Shown here: positions 18,731-28,198 of the stretch, one piece after another
Layout: each line of letters begins with the position of its first letter
Numbering within the stretch: position 1 is the first letter of the stretch
Made by a program: the position numbers and the translations under genes
Assembly (NCBI GenBank): GCA_910589075.1
Contig: CAJUSK010000028.1
Location: 62,001-126,000 of the forward strand
Length of the DNA stretch: 64,000 nt
Reading direction: 5' to 3'
Origin: an uncultured Lachnospiraceae bacterium
GTDB taxonomy: Bacteria > Bacillota > Clostridia > Lachnospirales > Lachnospiraceae
The notes under the pieces: model-generated
What the model was told of the DNA's origin: nothing
What the model saw: the letters and a program-made list of their open reading frames with translations, nothing else
Database searches by the model: none

Positions 18731-20152
18731 ATGTATTTGGGAATTATTCTTCATCTGTGTAGTAAAATCTCATTCGTTATTGGAAGCTATACGATGCATT
18801 TTTTTCTGGGCCGGTATCTCCCGGAAGCGGAATATGGGATTGTGGGGACGATTATTACCATTATGAACTTTGAATATATATTCTTTACGGACGGCGTGCG
18901 ACAGGGAATGGCAAAAGCCATATCCATGGAACGGTATGACGAACGGGATCTGATCCGTACGGGTATTCTGTTTCAGACCGGCATTGTGCTGCTTTTTTTC
19001 TCAGGTACGTATCTGGGGGCACCTTTGATTGCGGATGCACTGGGGGATCAGGCGCTTGCGCCTTATATCCGGACGTTGGCTTTTCTCCTGCCCTTTACCG
19101 GCCTGTATTCGCTGATGCTGGGGATTTTAAACGGGCATAAGGCTTTCCGGGCAGAGGCGGGTACGGGAATTGTGTATCCCATTCTCAAGCTGAGTGTTAT
19201 ACCGGCAGTACTGTTTTGCTTTCAGGATGCCGTTTTCGGGACACAGATGGGATTTTTATTTGCGGCTGTGCTGATATCTCTGATTTCCGCCATCCGGGTG
19301 GGGTGTATACGCACATCCTTCAGGGTTTCCTCGCAGCGGATGCTCAGATGGGAATATGCCCAGACGGCGGCCAGTTATCTGGTATTGTTTGGCGCTTCCA
19401 CCTTTATGATGAATCTGGATACATTGATTTTGAAACGGGTATCCGGTGACAATGAGATTGTGGGATATTACACAGGGGTTGCCAATTTTGCAAAAATCCC
19501 CTATTATCTCCTGACTGCCTTTTATACGGTGGTGCTGCCTGTGATTACAGGAAATTATATGCAGGGGAAAATAGAAGAGGCGCGGGAAAAAATCGGTGAT
19601 GTGATCAGTCTGGTACTGGGATTTATACTGCCTGTTGTATCCATTGTTTCCGCCGCTTCCGGGCATATTCTGGGGCTTTTTTACAGGCCCGGTTACAGAA
19701 GAGGGGAAAATGCGCTGGCGCTGCTTGTATTTGCCATCGGTTTTCTGGGAATGACACTGATTTTTTCCATGATTTTGTCCGCAGCAGACAGAAAAAAAGT
19801 GCTGACGATACTTTCTGTGGGAATGCTGGCGGGGCAGGCAGTATTGTGTGTGATTCTGACAGAGCATTTTTCACTGACAGGTACGGCTTTTGCCACATGG
19901 ATTGCCGCAGGAATCGGTATGCTGGTTTCTGTCGTATTGGTGGGGAAAATATTCGGGCTGTTCTGGCAGAAAAAACATACGCTGCTGTTGGGGGTCAACG
20001 GAGCAGCGTATGGAATCCTGCTGGCGGCCTTCCGCCATGTGGAGATTGGTAATTTCCTGATTTTGGTGGGGCTGTGTGCTGTGTGCTATGTGATACTGGC
20101 AGGTTTTGCAGCGTACCGTCTGGGGTTTATAGCGCGTTTCATCCGCCGATAA
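18731..20152 (+). CDS. MOP-type polysaccharide flippase (Wzx/MATE-like)
   Basis: 473 residues from ATG 18731, preceded by GGGAG at 18720-18724; a longer open frame back to 18662 runs through the hairpin repeat and is not credible. About 14 helices; the N-terminal FFLGRYLPEAEYGIVGTIIT is typical of oligosaccharide flippases. It should move undecaprenyl-linked glycan. It overlaps the convergent SGNH-like gene by 14 bases. It is not closely similar to the flippase at 170. Confidence 0.87.
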   Translation: MYLGIILHLCSKISFVIGSYTMHFFLGRYLPEAEYGIVGTIITIMNFEYIFFTDGVRQGMAKAISMERYDERDLIRTGILFQTGIVLLFFSGTYLGAPLIADALGDQALAPYIRTLAFLLPFTGLYSLMLGILNGHKAFRAEAGTGIVYPILKLSVIPAVLFCFQDAVFGTQMGFLFAAVLISLISAIRVGCIRTSFRVSSQRMLRWEYAQTAASYLVLFGASTFMMNLDTLILKRVSGDNEIVGYYTGVANFAKIPYYLLTAFYTVVLPVITGNYMQGKIEEAREKIGDVISLVLGFILPVVSIVSAASGHILGLFYRPGYRRGENALALLVFAIGFLGMTLIFSMILSAADRKKVLTILSVGMLAGQAVLCVILTEHFSLTGTAFATWIAAGIGMLVSVVLVGKIFGLFWQKKHTLLLGVNGAAYGILLAAFRHVEIGNFLILVGLCAVCYVILAGFAAYRLGFIARFIRR

Positions 20153-21746
20153 AGGAGGCGATCCGTTCGGCAATGGCTCTGCGCCCCTGTTTGTTCAGCT
20201 GCTTCTGATCCTTTTCCAGATAGTCCTTGTAATTGTCTTCCGTAATGGTGCCAAAATAGTTATCTATGAAGGCAGCATGGGAGCTTACGGAAATGCTTTT
20301 GTAGGCAACCATATAGTCTGCCAGTGTTCCCTGGCCCTGATTCAGTATGCTGGCCGGTTGTGGCTCTCCGTGTTCATCCTCTGCATAGACGAAGTAGGGA
20401 GAGGATACGATCACGCGGATATGAGGCCAGGTCTGCTGAATCAGCCGGATGGACTGAAGCAGACATCCACAACAGGAAGCGGCCATGGTTTCGTCATAGG
20501 GCCCTGCCAGGAGCCGGTTGTCCTCATAGTCATGGTAATCATACAAAATGGTGATTACGTCGATGGCTTCCATATCCAGATCTTTCAGCATAGATACCAC
20601 TTCTCCCACATCCGCATCTCCCTGCCAGGAGCGGGCGTTGTCTTCCAGCAATGTGAAATCACCGTTTGCCATGCAATAGGTGATCCAATACAGGCTGAAT
20701 ACGTCATTTTGATAAGATTCATCGTATACTGCATTTTTAACGGAAAGATACGTGTTGCTTAAACTGGCGTTATATACTTTTCCACCGATGATCTCTTCCA
20801 GATATACGCCGATATTGTCTGATTCCCCTCTTGCAGAGGCCAGCGCATCGTTGCCCAGCAGCAGAACAGAAGTAATGCCGTCGTCTTTTTGCAGAGCTAA
20901 GGTCTGAGAATCCGGTGGGATAAGGAAATCTTCCGGTTCAGTGTCGAATTCTGTGGACGTATCATTCGGATCATAGTCTGATGCTACGCCTTTGTTCCAT
21001 ATGATCAGTTTGATCGCGGCAACCACACCCACAAGGATGATCAGAGCGATGATGGCAATATGGAAATGTGAAGTGCGGAGACGTCTGCCGGCATTTTTCT
21101 TTTTTCTGCGAACCGGGGACTTTTTGCTGTGTGATGTTGCCCCTGGCTTTTTCCGTGTGCCGGAAGTGCTTGCTCTGTTTTTATTTTTGGAGGAGGAGTT
21201 TTTCCGTGTGCCGTTTTTTGCGCTGCCCTGCTTTTTCCGTGCTTCATCTGAGGCCGGCCTTTTCTGTGTGGCCGGCTTTTTTTTGCGTGGAACAGGGCTG
21301 TCAGGAGAAACATCGTCGTGTGTTGGGCGGTTGTCCGAATCAGTGACAGGCCTGTCATTGAGGAGGTCAGTGGTGCCTGGTATTTCACTGCGTGCCCCCA
21401 TGAAATCCGGGAGATCGACAGATTTGCCGCTGCGTGGGTCCATGGCGTCAGGATTGATGGACGGCATTTCACTGTGCGGGTCCGTGGCATCGGGGCTGTT
21501 GGTCGGTCTTCTGGTGCGTGTGCCTGTGGCATCCGGAGTGTTGGCCGGCCTTCTGGTGCGTGGGCGCATGGCATCCGGATTGCCGGCAGGTCTGTCACTG
21601 CGGGAAACAGAGGCATCCGGGGCGGTGGGCGGCCTGCTATTGCGCGCCGCGTGGGTATGTGCATTGGTGGAAACGGCAGCTTTCCGTGGACCGGGCTTGT
21701 CTGTCTGTATAATATCCAGTTCTGGTCTGTTCTGATCTTCTTTCAT
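20139..21746 (-). CDS. membrane-anchored degenerate SGNH-like protein with repetitive basic N-terminal tail
   Basis: 535 residues from ATG 21746 (AGGAG six bases upstream). Residues about 20-120 are degenerate repeats of about 15 residues rich in Pro, Asp, Arg and Thr (RTRRPANTPDA type), followed by a Lys/Ser/Arg-rich stretch to 225, one helix at 228-250, then an outer domain. LLLGND near 290 and DQKQLNKQGRRAIAERI near 509 match the first and last blocks of SGNH hydrolases, but Ser is replaced by Asn and the His by Gln, so catalysis is doubtful. Same strand and 18 bases from the GtrII-like gene. Confidence 0.65.
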   Translation of the reverse strand: MKEDQNRPELDIIQTDKPGPRKAAVSTNAHTHAARNSRPPTAPDASVSRSDRPAGNPDAMRPRTRRPANTPDATGTRTRRPTNSPDATDPHSEMPSINPDAMDPRSGKSVDLPDFMGARSEIPGTTDLLNDRPVTDSDNRPTHDDVSPDSPVPRKKKPATQKRPASDEARKKQGSAKNGTRKNSSSKNKNRASTSGTRKKPGATSHSKKSPVRRKKKNAGRRLRTSHFHIAIIALIILVGVVAAIKLIIWNKGVASDYDPNDTSTEFDTEPEDFLIPPDSQTLALQKDDGITSVLLLGNDALASARGESDNIGVYLEEIIGGKVYNASLSNTYLSVKNAVYDESYQNDVFSLYWITYCMANGDFTLLEDNARSWQGDADVGEVVSMLKDLDMEAIDVITILYDYHDYEDNRLLAGPYDETMAASCCGCLLQSIRLIQQTWPHIRVIVSSPYFVYAEDEHGEPQPASILNQGQGTLADYMVAYKSISVSSHAAFIDNYFGTITEDNYKDYLEKDQKQLNKQGRRAIAERIASFIGG

Positions 21747-21764
21747 ATACATCTCCTGTGGGGA

Positions 21765-23327
21765 TTAATCATTCAGTTTCACAACGGTGACACCGTTGAT
21801 GACGCGAATAGAACCGTCATGTGGAAAGCGGGGCATTTCCTGAAATTCAGGTGTGGCCCGCAGGGCTTCTTCTTCCTCCGGTGTAACGACCGTGATATCC
21901 TCTCCCAGACAATTCTGGAAAAAGGGAAGATAAGCCCGGCTGGTACCGCCGAATACCCGCGGCCCTTTCATGCCTGTCATGGGGCCTAACAGGTTTTCCG
22001 TAGCTTCCATTTTATAAGTTTTACTGTAGTTGCCAATAAAGGCAATGGGCCTGTCCTTGTCATATTCTTCGGACTGTTCTATTCTGTCCATTATTTTGAT
22101 GCACAATGCATAAGTCTTTTCATATCGGAAGTTCATGTTGAAATAGGCAATATTGGAAAGCAGAATATAGTTCCATATTACCAGAAACAGCGCTGTAAAG
22201 GAAGCCCATTCCAGCAGCCTTCTTCCGGCTTCCCGGCACAGAGGGGCCCCTTTCTCATAGAAGACCACCACTCCGATAAACAGCAGACACCAGGCATGGC
22301 GCATCAGCATATGAATGTTGGCGCCGGAGGAGATCAGATAGAATACATTGAGAGAAGGCGGGATACAAAGGATACAAACAGGCAGGAACAAGTTGCGTAA
22401 AAGGCTTTTATAGACCCGGTTCTTTCCATATAACAGGAAGAAGAAAAAGGCGAGTAAGAGCAGGGAGAGGAGCAGGGCAAACTGCATCCAGCCATTAAAA
22501 GCCAGTACCTGGGACGGCCTGAAAAAATCTGTAAAATCCTGTATCACTTTGACAATGCGCTGGCGGATTTCGGATAATCCGGGAATGGAGCTGTCATTGA
22601 TGCCCTGGTAGGAACTGAGCTGTGTATGTTTGACTTTTAAGGTGACGACCATGCCCAGATAATATGCGCCCATACCTGTTGCCAACATCAGGATATAGCG
22701 GACAGCCATGTTCAGAATGGCTTTGTCGTCCCATGTATCGGGCTGCAACAGCATCAGGACAAAAAACATCAGCATCAGGATCAGGGTAAAAGACAGGTAT
22801 GCCTGATAGATGCCTACACTGCAGCACAACAGGGCGGCGCCTGCAATCCAGCCCCGATGACCGGGGATTCGGCAGACACAGAAAGCGGCAAGGGCACCCA
22901 GCAGGCAGCTTAACAGAAACGGATCAGCGGCAAACATATAGGAATACAGACTGGCGACTGTGGGAAAGGTAATCAGCAGTCCGGATACGAGAACGATGCC
23001 CACCCTGTTTTTCAGATCAAACAGAGCGGTGAGCACCATACTGGTGAAGCCTCCATACAGAAGGGCCAGTATGCCATTGACCACGGGCATACTAAAATAG
23101 GAAGAAATACCGGCAGCATATGTCTGCAGCCACCTGCCCAGTTCCGGTTTGTCAAAGGTGACATAGAGATACCGGATATCATCATTATTGTACATGGAAT
23201 TGGTAAAAATAAATAAATGACATAGAAATCCGATCAGTACCGTGGCGAGGAAGGCTGTCTTCTGGGATTTGGCAAGACGCCGGTTCAAAGCGCTCAGGCA
23301 TTCGGATGGGCTTTTGATGGATAACAT
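21765..23327 (-). CDS. GtrII-like membrane glucosyltransferase family protein
   Basis: 520 residues, about 11-12 helices. The first outer loop has NNDDIRY (47-53) and GRW (64-66), the pattern of the GtrII glucosyltransferase family of O-antigen-modifying enzymes that use undecaprenyl-phosphate glucose. AGGAGG lies 8 bases before the ATG. First gene of the operon that continues with the SGNH-like protein. GtrA (42782) and the DPM-like GT2 genes of this window could supply its donor. Confidence 0.75.
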   Translation of the reverse strand: MLSIKSPSECLSALNRRLAKSQKTAFLATVLIGFLCHLFIFTNSMYNNDDIRYLYVTFDKPELGRWLQTYAAGISSYFSMPVVNGILALLYGGFTSMVLTALFDLKNRVGIVLVSGLLITFPTVASLYSYMFAADPFLLSCLLGALAAFCVCRIPGHRGWIAGAALLCCSVGIYQAYLSFTLILMLMFFVLMLLQPDTWDDKAILNMAVRYILMLATGMGAYYLGMVVTLKVKHTQLSSYQGINDSSIPGLSEIRQRIVKVIQDFTDFFRPSQVLAFNGWMQFALLLSLLLLAFFFFLLYGKNRVYKSLLRNLFLPVCILCIPPSLNVFYLISSGANIHMLMRHAWCLLFIGVVVFYEKGAPLCREAGRRLLEWASFTALFLVIWNYILLSNIAYFNMNFRYEKTYALCIKIMDRIEQSEEYDKDRPIAFIGNYSKTYKMEATENLLGPMTGMKGPRVFGGTSRAYLPFFQNCLGEDITVVTPEEEEALRATPEFQEMPRFPHDGSIRVINGVTVVKLND

Positions 23328-23372
23328 AACAGTAAACCTCCTGCGTAAATTCTGTTGGCTGATTATTGCCTT

Positions 23373-23401
23373 ATTATAGTATAATTGCCAATGATTATCA
23401 A
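23373..23401 (-). promoter_or_regulatory. promoter of the GtrII-like/SGNH-like operon
   Basis: Minus strand TTGATA (23401-23396), 17-base spacer, TATAAT (23378-23373), 46 bases before the ATG at 23327. Confidence 0.65.
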
Positions 23402-23422
23402 TTCAGACTTTTTTTATTCATG

Positions 23423-23457
23423 ACAATAGAAAGTTTGCAGAGCATACTTTCTATTGT
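23423..23457. repeat. solo copy of the hairpin repeat
   Basis: ACAATAGAAAG (23423-23433) and CTTTCTATTGT (23447-23457) flank a 13-base loop. Stem identical to the tandem units at 18551-18665, loop changed at several bases. The rest of 23458-23744 shows no gene or clear promoter. Confidence 0.85.
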
Positions 23458-23744
23458 TGTAAAAGTATGTATATTGCAGCAGAATTGTCCACCTGTCGGA
23501 CTCTTTGACAGTAAAGTGTGCAAATGCAGCAGAATGCCCGCTTACTGCGCCGGCAGTATCTGTGCTCTGTCATTTGATGTATCGGTGCATTTCTCTCTGG
23601 TTTTCTTGCTATTTGAAACAATCTGTTATATCATATTCTTCGACAAGCCCATAAAGGGTTTTCACGAAAGGGAAACTGCGGAGCGCGGGGAGGGATTAAC
23701 CGCCGGGGCTGTATACAGAAAATAACAGGACGAGTGTATAAAGG

Positions 23745-24107
23745 ATGAAGAAAAAAGTTTCGATAAAAGATATAATTTTTTTACAGCTTGTGATTATGCT
23801 GTATACCGGTTCCGGCATTGCTGCGAAGCTGGCCTCAGGGGAACCTTTGCTGTCGCTGCGGTTTTGTCTGTTTTACGGAGTGGAGGCAGTGATTCTGGGG
23901 GTATATGCCATACTGTGGCAACAGGTAATAAAACGGTTTGAACTGTCTGTTGCCTATGCCAGCCGGGCTATGATGCTGCTCTGGTCCCTGCTCTGGGCCG
24001 TACTGATCTTTCATGACAAAATTACGGTGGGAAATATACTGGGGATACTGCTTGTGCTCACCGGCACAATCATACTCAATGTGGATATGGGAGGAGATGG
24101 GAAATGA
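23745..24107 (+). CDS. EmrE/EamA-like small membrane protein (ArnE-like half)
   Basis: 120 residues with four helices, ending in a helix with GILLVLTGTIILN, the usual last helix of SMR/EamA half-transporters. Overlaps the next gene by 4 bases (ATGA at 24104). Such paired small proteins (ArnE/ArnF) flip undecaprenyl-phosphate-linked aminosugars. The pairing and the glycan context suggest a lipid-sugar flippase rather than drug efflux; this is inference. Confidence 0.7.
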   Translation: MKKKVSIKDIIFLQLVIMLYTGSGIAAKLASGEPLLSLRFCLFYGVEAVILGVYAILWQQVIKRFELSVAYASRAMMLLWSLLWAVLIFHDKITVGNILGILLVLTGTIILNVDMGGDGK

Positions 24108-24439
24108 ATCAGTATTTTCTGCTCTATGGATTATCGGTTACGGTTGCCTCTGCATCTCAGTTGCTTCTGAAAAAGAGTGCCACGCAGGAACATACTTCTT
24201 TTTTACGGGAATATCTGAATCCGTATGTGCTCTCAGGCTATGGTCTGCTGTTTTTGTCCATGTTCCTGACCATACTGGCGTTTCGGGGGATGGATTATAA
24301 AAACGGGCCGGTGATTGAATCACTGGGCTATGTGCTGGTACTGTTTCTGAGCCGGATATTTTTCGGCGAGAGGATTACCGGCAGGAAGGTGGCAGGAACA
24401 GTCTGCATATTGGCAGGCATGCTGGTGTTTTACTTGTAG
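24104..24439 (+). CDS. EmrE/EamA-like small membrane protein (ArnF-like half)
   Basis: 111 residues, four helices; SVTVASASQLLLKKSA in helix 1 and VIESLGYVLVLFLSRIFFGE in helix 3 are typical of SMR/ArnF proteins. Translationally coupled to the preceding half. Together they make the usual unequal heterodimer. Ends overlapping the convergent zinc-ribbon gene by 10 bases. Confidence 0.72.
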   Translation: MNQYFLLYGLSVTVASASQLLLKKSATQEHTSFLREYLNPYVLSGYGLLFLSMFLTILAFRGMDYKNGPVIESLGYVLVLFLSRIFFGERITGRKVAGTVCILAGMLVFYL

Positions 24440-24693
24440 GTTGGATTGTCCTGGGCTTTGCGGCCACGTTTTCCGTATTTCCCCATCCGGTATACACAGC
24501 TTAACTCCGTCAACTGACGTTCATCATTGCAACGGCTCTGATATGCGGCCCGCTCGCCGGCATTCATATTTGAGAATTCCTGGAGACTGATGGCAAGCTC
24601 CACAAGGGACGCATTGCAGGCGGGGCAGTCTGTTTTATGTCCATTGAGAATATGGATCCGGTTGCAATGTTTACAAAAGTGCATATACATCAT
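24430..24693 (-). CDS. small zinc-ribbon protein of unknown function
   Basis: 87 residues from ATG 24693 with GGAGGG about 9 bases upstream; longer frames lack an RBS. CKHC (7-10) and CPAC (23-26) form one four-Cys zinc site, followed by a helical basic region ending in GKYGKRGRKAQDNPTYK. It may bind nucleic acid or act as an adaptor; nothing more specific is visible. Monocistronic. Confidence 0.6.
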   Translation of the reverse strand: MMYMHFCKHCNRIHILNGHKTDCPACNASLVELAISLQEFSNMNAGERAAYQSRCNDERQLTELSCVYRMGKYGKRGRKAQDNPTYK

Positions 24694-24714
24694 GTGAAAA
24701 ACCCTCCTGCTATG

Positions 24715-24743
24715 ATTCTGGCATTTCTCCCAAAAGAAGTCAA
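24715..24743 (-). promoter_or_regulatory. possible promoter of the zinc-ribbon gene
   Basis: Minus strand TTGACT (24743-24738), 17-base spacer, CAGAAT (24720-24715). The -35 is good and the -10 weak; it sits 22 bases before the start. Confidence 0.4.
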
Positions 24744-24846
24744 TAACCTGCAAAATAATTCCACCGACAAAGCATGACATAAGAGGGGGAAGGGTGTCGA
24801 ATTGTAACTGGTTTTGTTGGGAATTGGTGGAAAACACCGATTTTTC

Positions 24847-24875
24847 TTGAAGTATTGGATTTATAATGGTATAAT
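24847..24875 (+). promoter_or_regulatory. promoter for the GH25/rfb operon
   Basis: TTGAAG (24847-24852), 17-base spacer, extended -10 TGG-TATAAT with TATAAT at 24870-24875. It leaves a leader of about 135 bases before ATG 25017, in which no riboswitch-like fold was recognised. Confidence 0.75.
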
Positions 24876-25016
24876 GCTACAGAATTGTTAAACACCGGTT
24901 GGTTGACATAACATACGAAAGAAAATCCGGGAAAAGAGGCTGTAACGAAGGCGCCTCTGCGGGAATGTTCAGGGATAGAAAGAAAAATATATAAGGAGGA
25001 AAAAGGAAAAAGCATT

Positions 25017-28000
25017 ATGAAAAAGGATATGCACGACGAGTTCGATTTCCTGGAGGAATTGGAACCCGATTCACATACAAAAGCGAAAAAGAAAAAAGCT
25101 CCTTCGAAAAGTAACAGAGCGAAGGGTGAGGATAAAAAAACTGCGTCGGCAAAAAAGAGCAGCACAAAGAAAAAGTCTGAACCGGCAGGAGCCAGGGTGG
25201 ATAAGCTCAAGGCATCCAGGGCATCCGGAGCCAAAAAGAGAAGAAAGAAATCTGTAAAAGAGGAAAGTTTCCTTGTGACGTTCTGGCAGGGACTTTGTGA
25301 GAACGTATCGGAAATGAGTGCAGGGGACGGCATTATCGTGTCCACCGGCGTACTGGTACTGGTGCTGGCCATTATCACAGGCAATATTTATGTATCTGCC
25401 AAAACAGTGGATAACCAGGTGGCTGCTTTTGCGGAAATCGGTGAAGAACTGGGTGCGGTCAGCGTGATGGGAGAAAGCGGCCTCATTGCTGTCACCGATG
25501 CACAGGTGGCTGCCATGAATGCGGATATTATTGAGGAAACGGAAGAAACCGAAGAGGAAGAAGATGAGAATGAGGACGAAGCAGTAGAAGATGAAGTCCT
25601 GTTAAACCTCACCAGCGTCCAGCGGGATTTGAAAATCAAGTTTATGAACCGCGCAGGCGGCAAGCTCATATCCGGCATTCCTTTTAAAGCCAGTGTGAAA
25701 GGGCCTGACGGTAAGACCGTAACATATGAAGATGAAGACAAGGACGGCATTATCTATAAAACGGAAATGGCGCCCGGCACATATGAAGTGTCCATTGTGG
25801 AAACGGACGGTCTGGAGGGGTATAAATATTCCACCGATCCCGTTACGGTAAAAGTAAAGGATAAGATTGAATATAAGCAGATCGATGTGGCTGATGAAAT
25901 CAAAACAGAAGCCCAGATCAATGTGGCGGCGGAAGATACGGCTGTACAGGAAGCAGAGACCGCACCGGCGCTGAAAGATACGGTTGAGTGGGTGGAGTCC
26001 ACCAAAACGCCCATCGGTACCGACGGGTCGGAAGGAAGCGAATATGAAGAGGTAGATAAAAAGAATATTCCCGATCCTTCTCTTGCCGCCAGGGCAAGGA
26101 GCAGGTTCAGAAGCTTGTCAGCGGTGGACGGTAGCGATACACTCATCGGAGACGGCGGCGGGAAAACGGATACAGGAAACCAGACGCCGGATGGTGGTGA
26201 TCAGACCGACACGGGAAATAACAATTCAGATAACAACACGCAACCTGAAAAACCGGAGGATAAGAATCCGGAGCCCGAAAAACCGGAGGATAAGAATCCG
26301 GAGCCTGAAAAACCGGAAGACAAGGATCCGGCACCTGAAAAGCCGGACGAAAATCCGAATCCGGGCAAACCCGAACAGCCCGGCGACAGCAATGGGGGAA
26401 GCGGAAACAATCAGGGCGATAACAAACCTGCGGCGCCTGCGGCGAAAGTAACCAAGGTCACAATCCAGGGTGCTTCTGATATAGCAGTGGGCAGCACTGT
26501 AGCTTTGAAGGCATCGGTGGAAGGCGAAAATCTGACCGACGCTGATAAAGGTGTGACATGGAGCAGCAGCGATAATACCATTGCTTCGGTGGACGGTTCC
26601 GGTAAGGTAACAGGCGTCAGCGCCGGTAAAGTTACAATTACTGCAGTGTCTGCAAAGGACAACAGTAAAAAGGCGGAATGCCAGATTACGGTAAACAAGG
26701 CGGCTGTTACGGTAACACTGAATCAGACGGAACTCACATTAAAGGTGGGGGCAGCGTCCACACTGACAGCCAGTGTTTCCAGCGGCAGCGTGAAATGGTC
26801 CTCTGACAATGATAAAATCGTCAAGGTGGAAAACGGCAAAGTTACTGCGGTGGCAGAAGGTGTTGCCAATATCAAGGCCGAATCCACAGAAGATGCCAAA
26901 GTCAGTGCGGTTTGTAAAGTGACCGTAACGAAAGCGGATGCACTGACCGTGAAACTGGACGCAGAAACGGCTAAACTATATACGGAAGATAAAAAAGAAC
27001 TGAAGGCGACGGTAACTGGCGCCAACGGCAATGTAACATATAGCTTTGCTTCCGACAAAACAGATATTGTAAAAGTGGAAGCAAGCAATGAAAAAGGAAC
27101 AGTGACCGGTGTGGCTGCCGGGGAAGCGGTTATTACGGTAACAGCGAAAGACGCTTCCGGTGCGACGGCGACTGCAACCTGTAAGGTAACGGTTACGCTG
27201 AATCCGAAAAAGGACAGCAGTACAAAACTGAAAGACAAAGACGGCAATCAGCTCTATATTAAGAACAAAAAAGGCGAATATGTGGAAGCCACACTGGCTG
27301 ATTACTATACGGCGGATAAATTTTATAAAAAGCTGGAAAATATAGAATATAAATATACCGGATGGCAGACAATTGATGGCAGAACCTATTATTTTGACAA
27401 AAACGGCAATCCGGTTACCGGAGAGCAGATTATCCAGGGTGCAAAATATGTATTTGGCAGTGACGGTGCTCTGTCTGTGAACTCCAGTACCGGCATTATG
27501 GGGATTGACGTATCCAAATGGAATGGTACAATTGACTGGACGGCAGTGAAAAACTCCGGTGTCAATTATGTGATTATACGGTGTGGCTATCGTGGGTCTT
27601 CCACGGGTGCACTGATCCAGGATCCCAAATTCAAGGCCAATATCCAGGGCGCGTCTGCGGCGGGCATCAAAGTGGGTGTGTACTTCTTTACCCAGGCCGT
27701 GAATGAGGTGGAGGCCGTGGAAGAGGCATCCATGGTGCTGAATCTGGTGAAAGGACACAAACTTTCCTATCCGATCTTTATTGATGTGGAATCCAGCGGC
27801 GGCCGGGCTGACGGACTGGACAGAAATACCAGAACCGCAGTGGTGAATGCATTCTGCCGGACAATACAAAACGGTGGTTATGCAGCGGGCATTTATGCCA
27901 ATAAAACATGGTTTGAAAGCAAGATGAACACATCTGCGCTGAGCGGCTATAAGATCTGGCTGGCCCAGTATGCTGCGGCGCCTACCTATAAGGCGACAAG

Positions 28001-28088
28001 ATATGATATGTGGCAGTATACTTCCAAAGGAAAAGTAAGCGGTATTAAAGGTGATGTTGACCTGAATCTCAGCTATCTGGCGTACTAG
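25017..28088 (+). CDS. large membrane-anchored GH25 lysozyme-like protein with Ig-like domains
   Basis: 1023 residues. Order: Lys-rich cytoplasmic tail (1-100), helix (about 103-128), acidic stretch, SpaA/Cna-B-like domain (about 198-275), Pro-Glu-Lys repeat (410-449), three Big2-type Ig-like domains (about 475-735), a choline/cell-wall-binding repeat (780-825, GWQTIDGRTYYFD) and a GH25 domain (828-1023). Active-site Asp923 and Glu925 (FIDVES) plus GIDVSKWN are intact, so it should cut the N-acetylmuramoyl-GlcNAc bond. Anchored by the N-terminal helix, no LPXTG. First gene of the operon with rfbB; paralogue at 30207. Confidence 0.88.
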   Translation: MKKDMHDEFDFLEELEPDSHTKAKKKKAPSKSNRAKGEDKKTASAKKSSTKKKSEPAGARVDKLKASRASGAKKRRKKSVKEESFLVTFWQGLCENVSEMSAGDGIIVSTGVLVLVLAIITGNIYVSAKTVDNQVAAFAEIGEELGAVSVMGESGLIAVTDAQVAAMNADIIEETEETEEEEDENEDEAVEDEVLLNLTSVQRDLKIKFMNRAGGKLISGIPFKASVKGPDGKTVTYEDEDKDGIIYKTEMAPGTYEVSIVETDGLEGYKYSTDPVTVKVKDKIEYKQIDVADEIKTEAQINVAAEDTAVQEAETAPALKDTVEWVESTKTPIGTDGSEGSEYEEVDKKNIPDPSLAARARSRFRSLSAVDGSDTLIGDGGGKTDTGNQTPDGGDQTDTGNNNSDNNTQPEKPEDKNPEPEKPEDKNPEPEKPEDKDPAPEKPDENPNPGKPEQPGDSNGGSGNNQGDNKPAAPAAKVTKVTIQGASDIAVGSTVALKASVEGENLTDADKGVTWSSSDNTIASVDGSGKVTGVSAGKVTITAVSAKDNSKKAECQITVNKAAVTVTLNQTELTLKVGAASTLTASVSSGSVKWSSDNDKIVKVENGKVTAVAEGVANIKAESTEDAKVSAVCKVTVTKADALTVKLDAETAKLYTEDKKELKATVTGANGNVTYSFASDKTDIVKVEASNEKGTVTGVAAGEAVITVTAKDASGATATATCKVTVTLNPKKDSSTKLKDKDGNQLYIKNKKGEYVEATLADYYTADKFYKKLENIEYKYTGWQTIDGRTYYFDKNGNPVTGEQIIQGAKYVFGSDGALSVNSSTGIMGIDVSKWNGTIDWTAVKNSGVNYVIIRCGYRGSSTGALIQDPKFKANIQGASAAGIKVGVYFFTQAVNEVEAVEEASMVLNLVKGHKLSYPIFIDVESSGGRADGLDRNTRTAVVNAFCRTIQNGGYAAGIYANKTWFESKMNTSALSGYKIWLAQYAAAPTYKATRYDMWQYTSKGKVSGIKGDVDLNLSYLAY
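26244..26363 (+). repeat. 30-bp tandem repeat coding for a Pro-Glu-Lys linker
   Basis: Four 30-base units (26244, 26274, 26304, 26334), the first two almost identical, the last diverged. They encode PEKPEDKNPE decapeptides, a wall-spanning spacer between the SpaA-like and Ig-like domains. Copy number may vary between strains. Confidence 0.8.
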
Positions 28089-28112
28089 GAATCGCTTTTA
28101 TATGTCATATAA

Positions 28113-28145
28113 CCGGAAGGGGCGGAGAAATCCGCCCCATGCCGG
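28113..28145 (+). terminator. GC-rich hairpin after the GH25 gene (no T-run)
   Basis: GGGGCGGA (28119-28126) and TCCGCCCC (28131-28138) pair around GAAA; CCGG at 28113-28116 and 28142-28145 extend the stem past an internal loop. There is no T-run after it, so it may trim or attenuate the message before rfbB rather than stop it fully. Confidence 0.5.
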
Positions 28146-28198
28146 ACCAGGGCCATATTATAAAACTGGCAGCTAAGGCTGCGGAAGGGACGAAGAGA

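Noticed and set aside
23366..23725. 119-codon plus-strand open frame upstream of the EmrE-like pair
   Set aside because: Starts with TTG without an RBS and translates through the hairpin repeat and promoter of the opposite gene.
24903..24908. TTGACA as -35 of the GH25 operon
   Set aside because: No -10 at suitable distance; the TTGAAG/TATAAT pair at 24847-24875 is much better.
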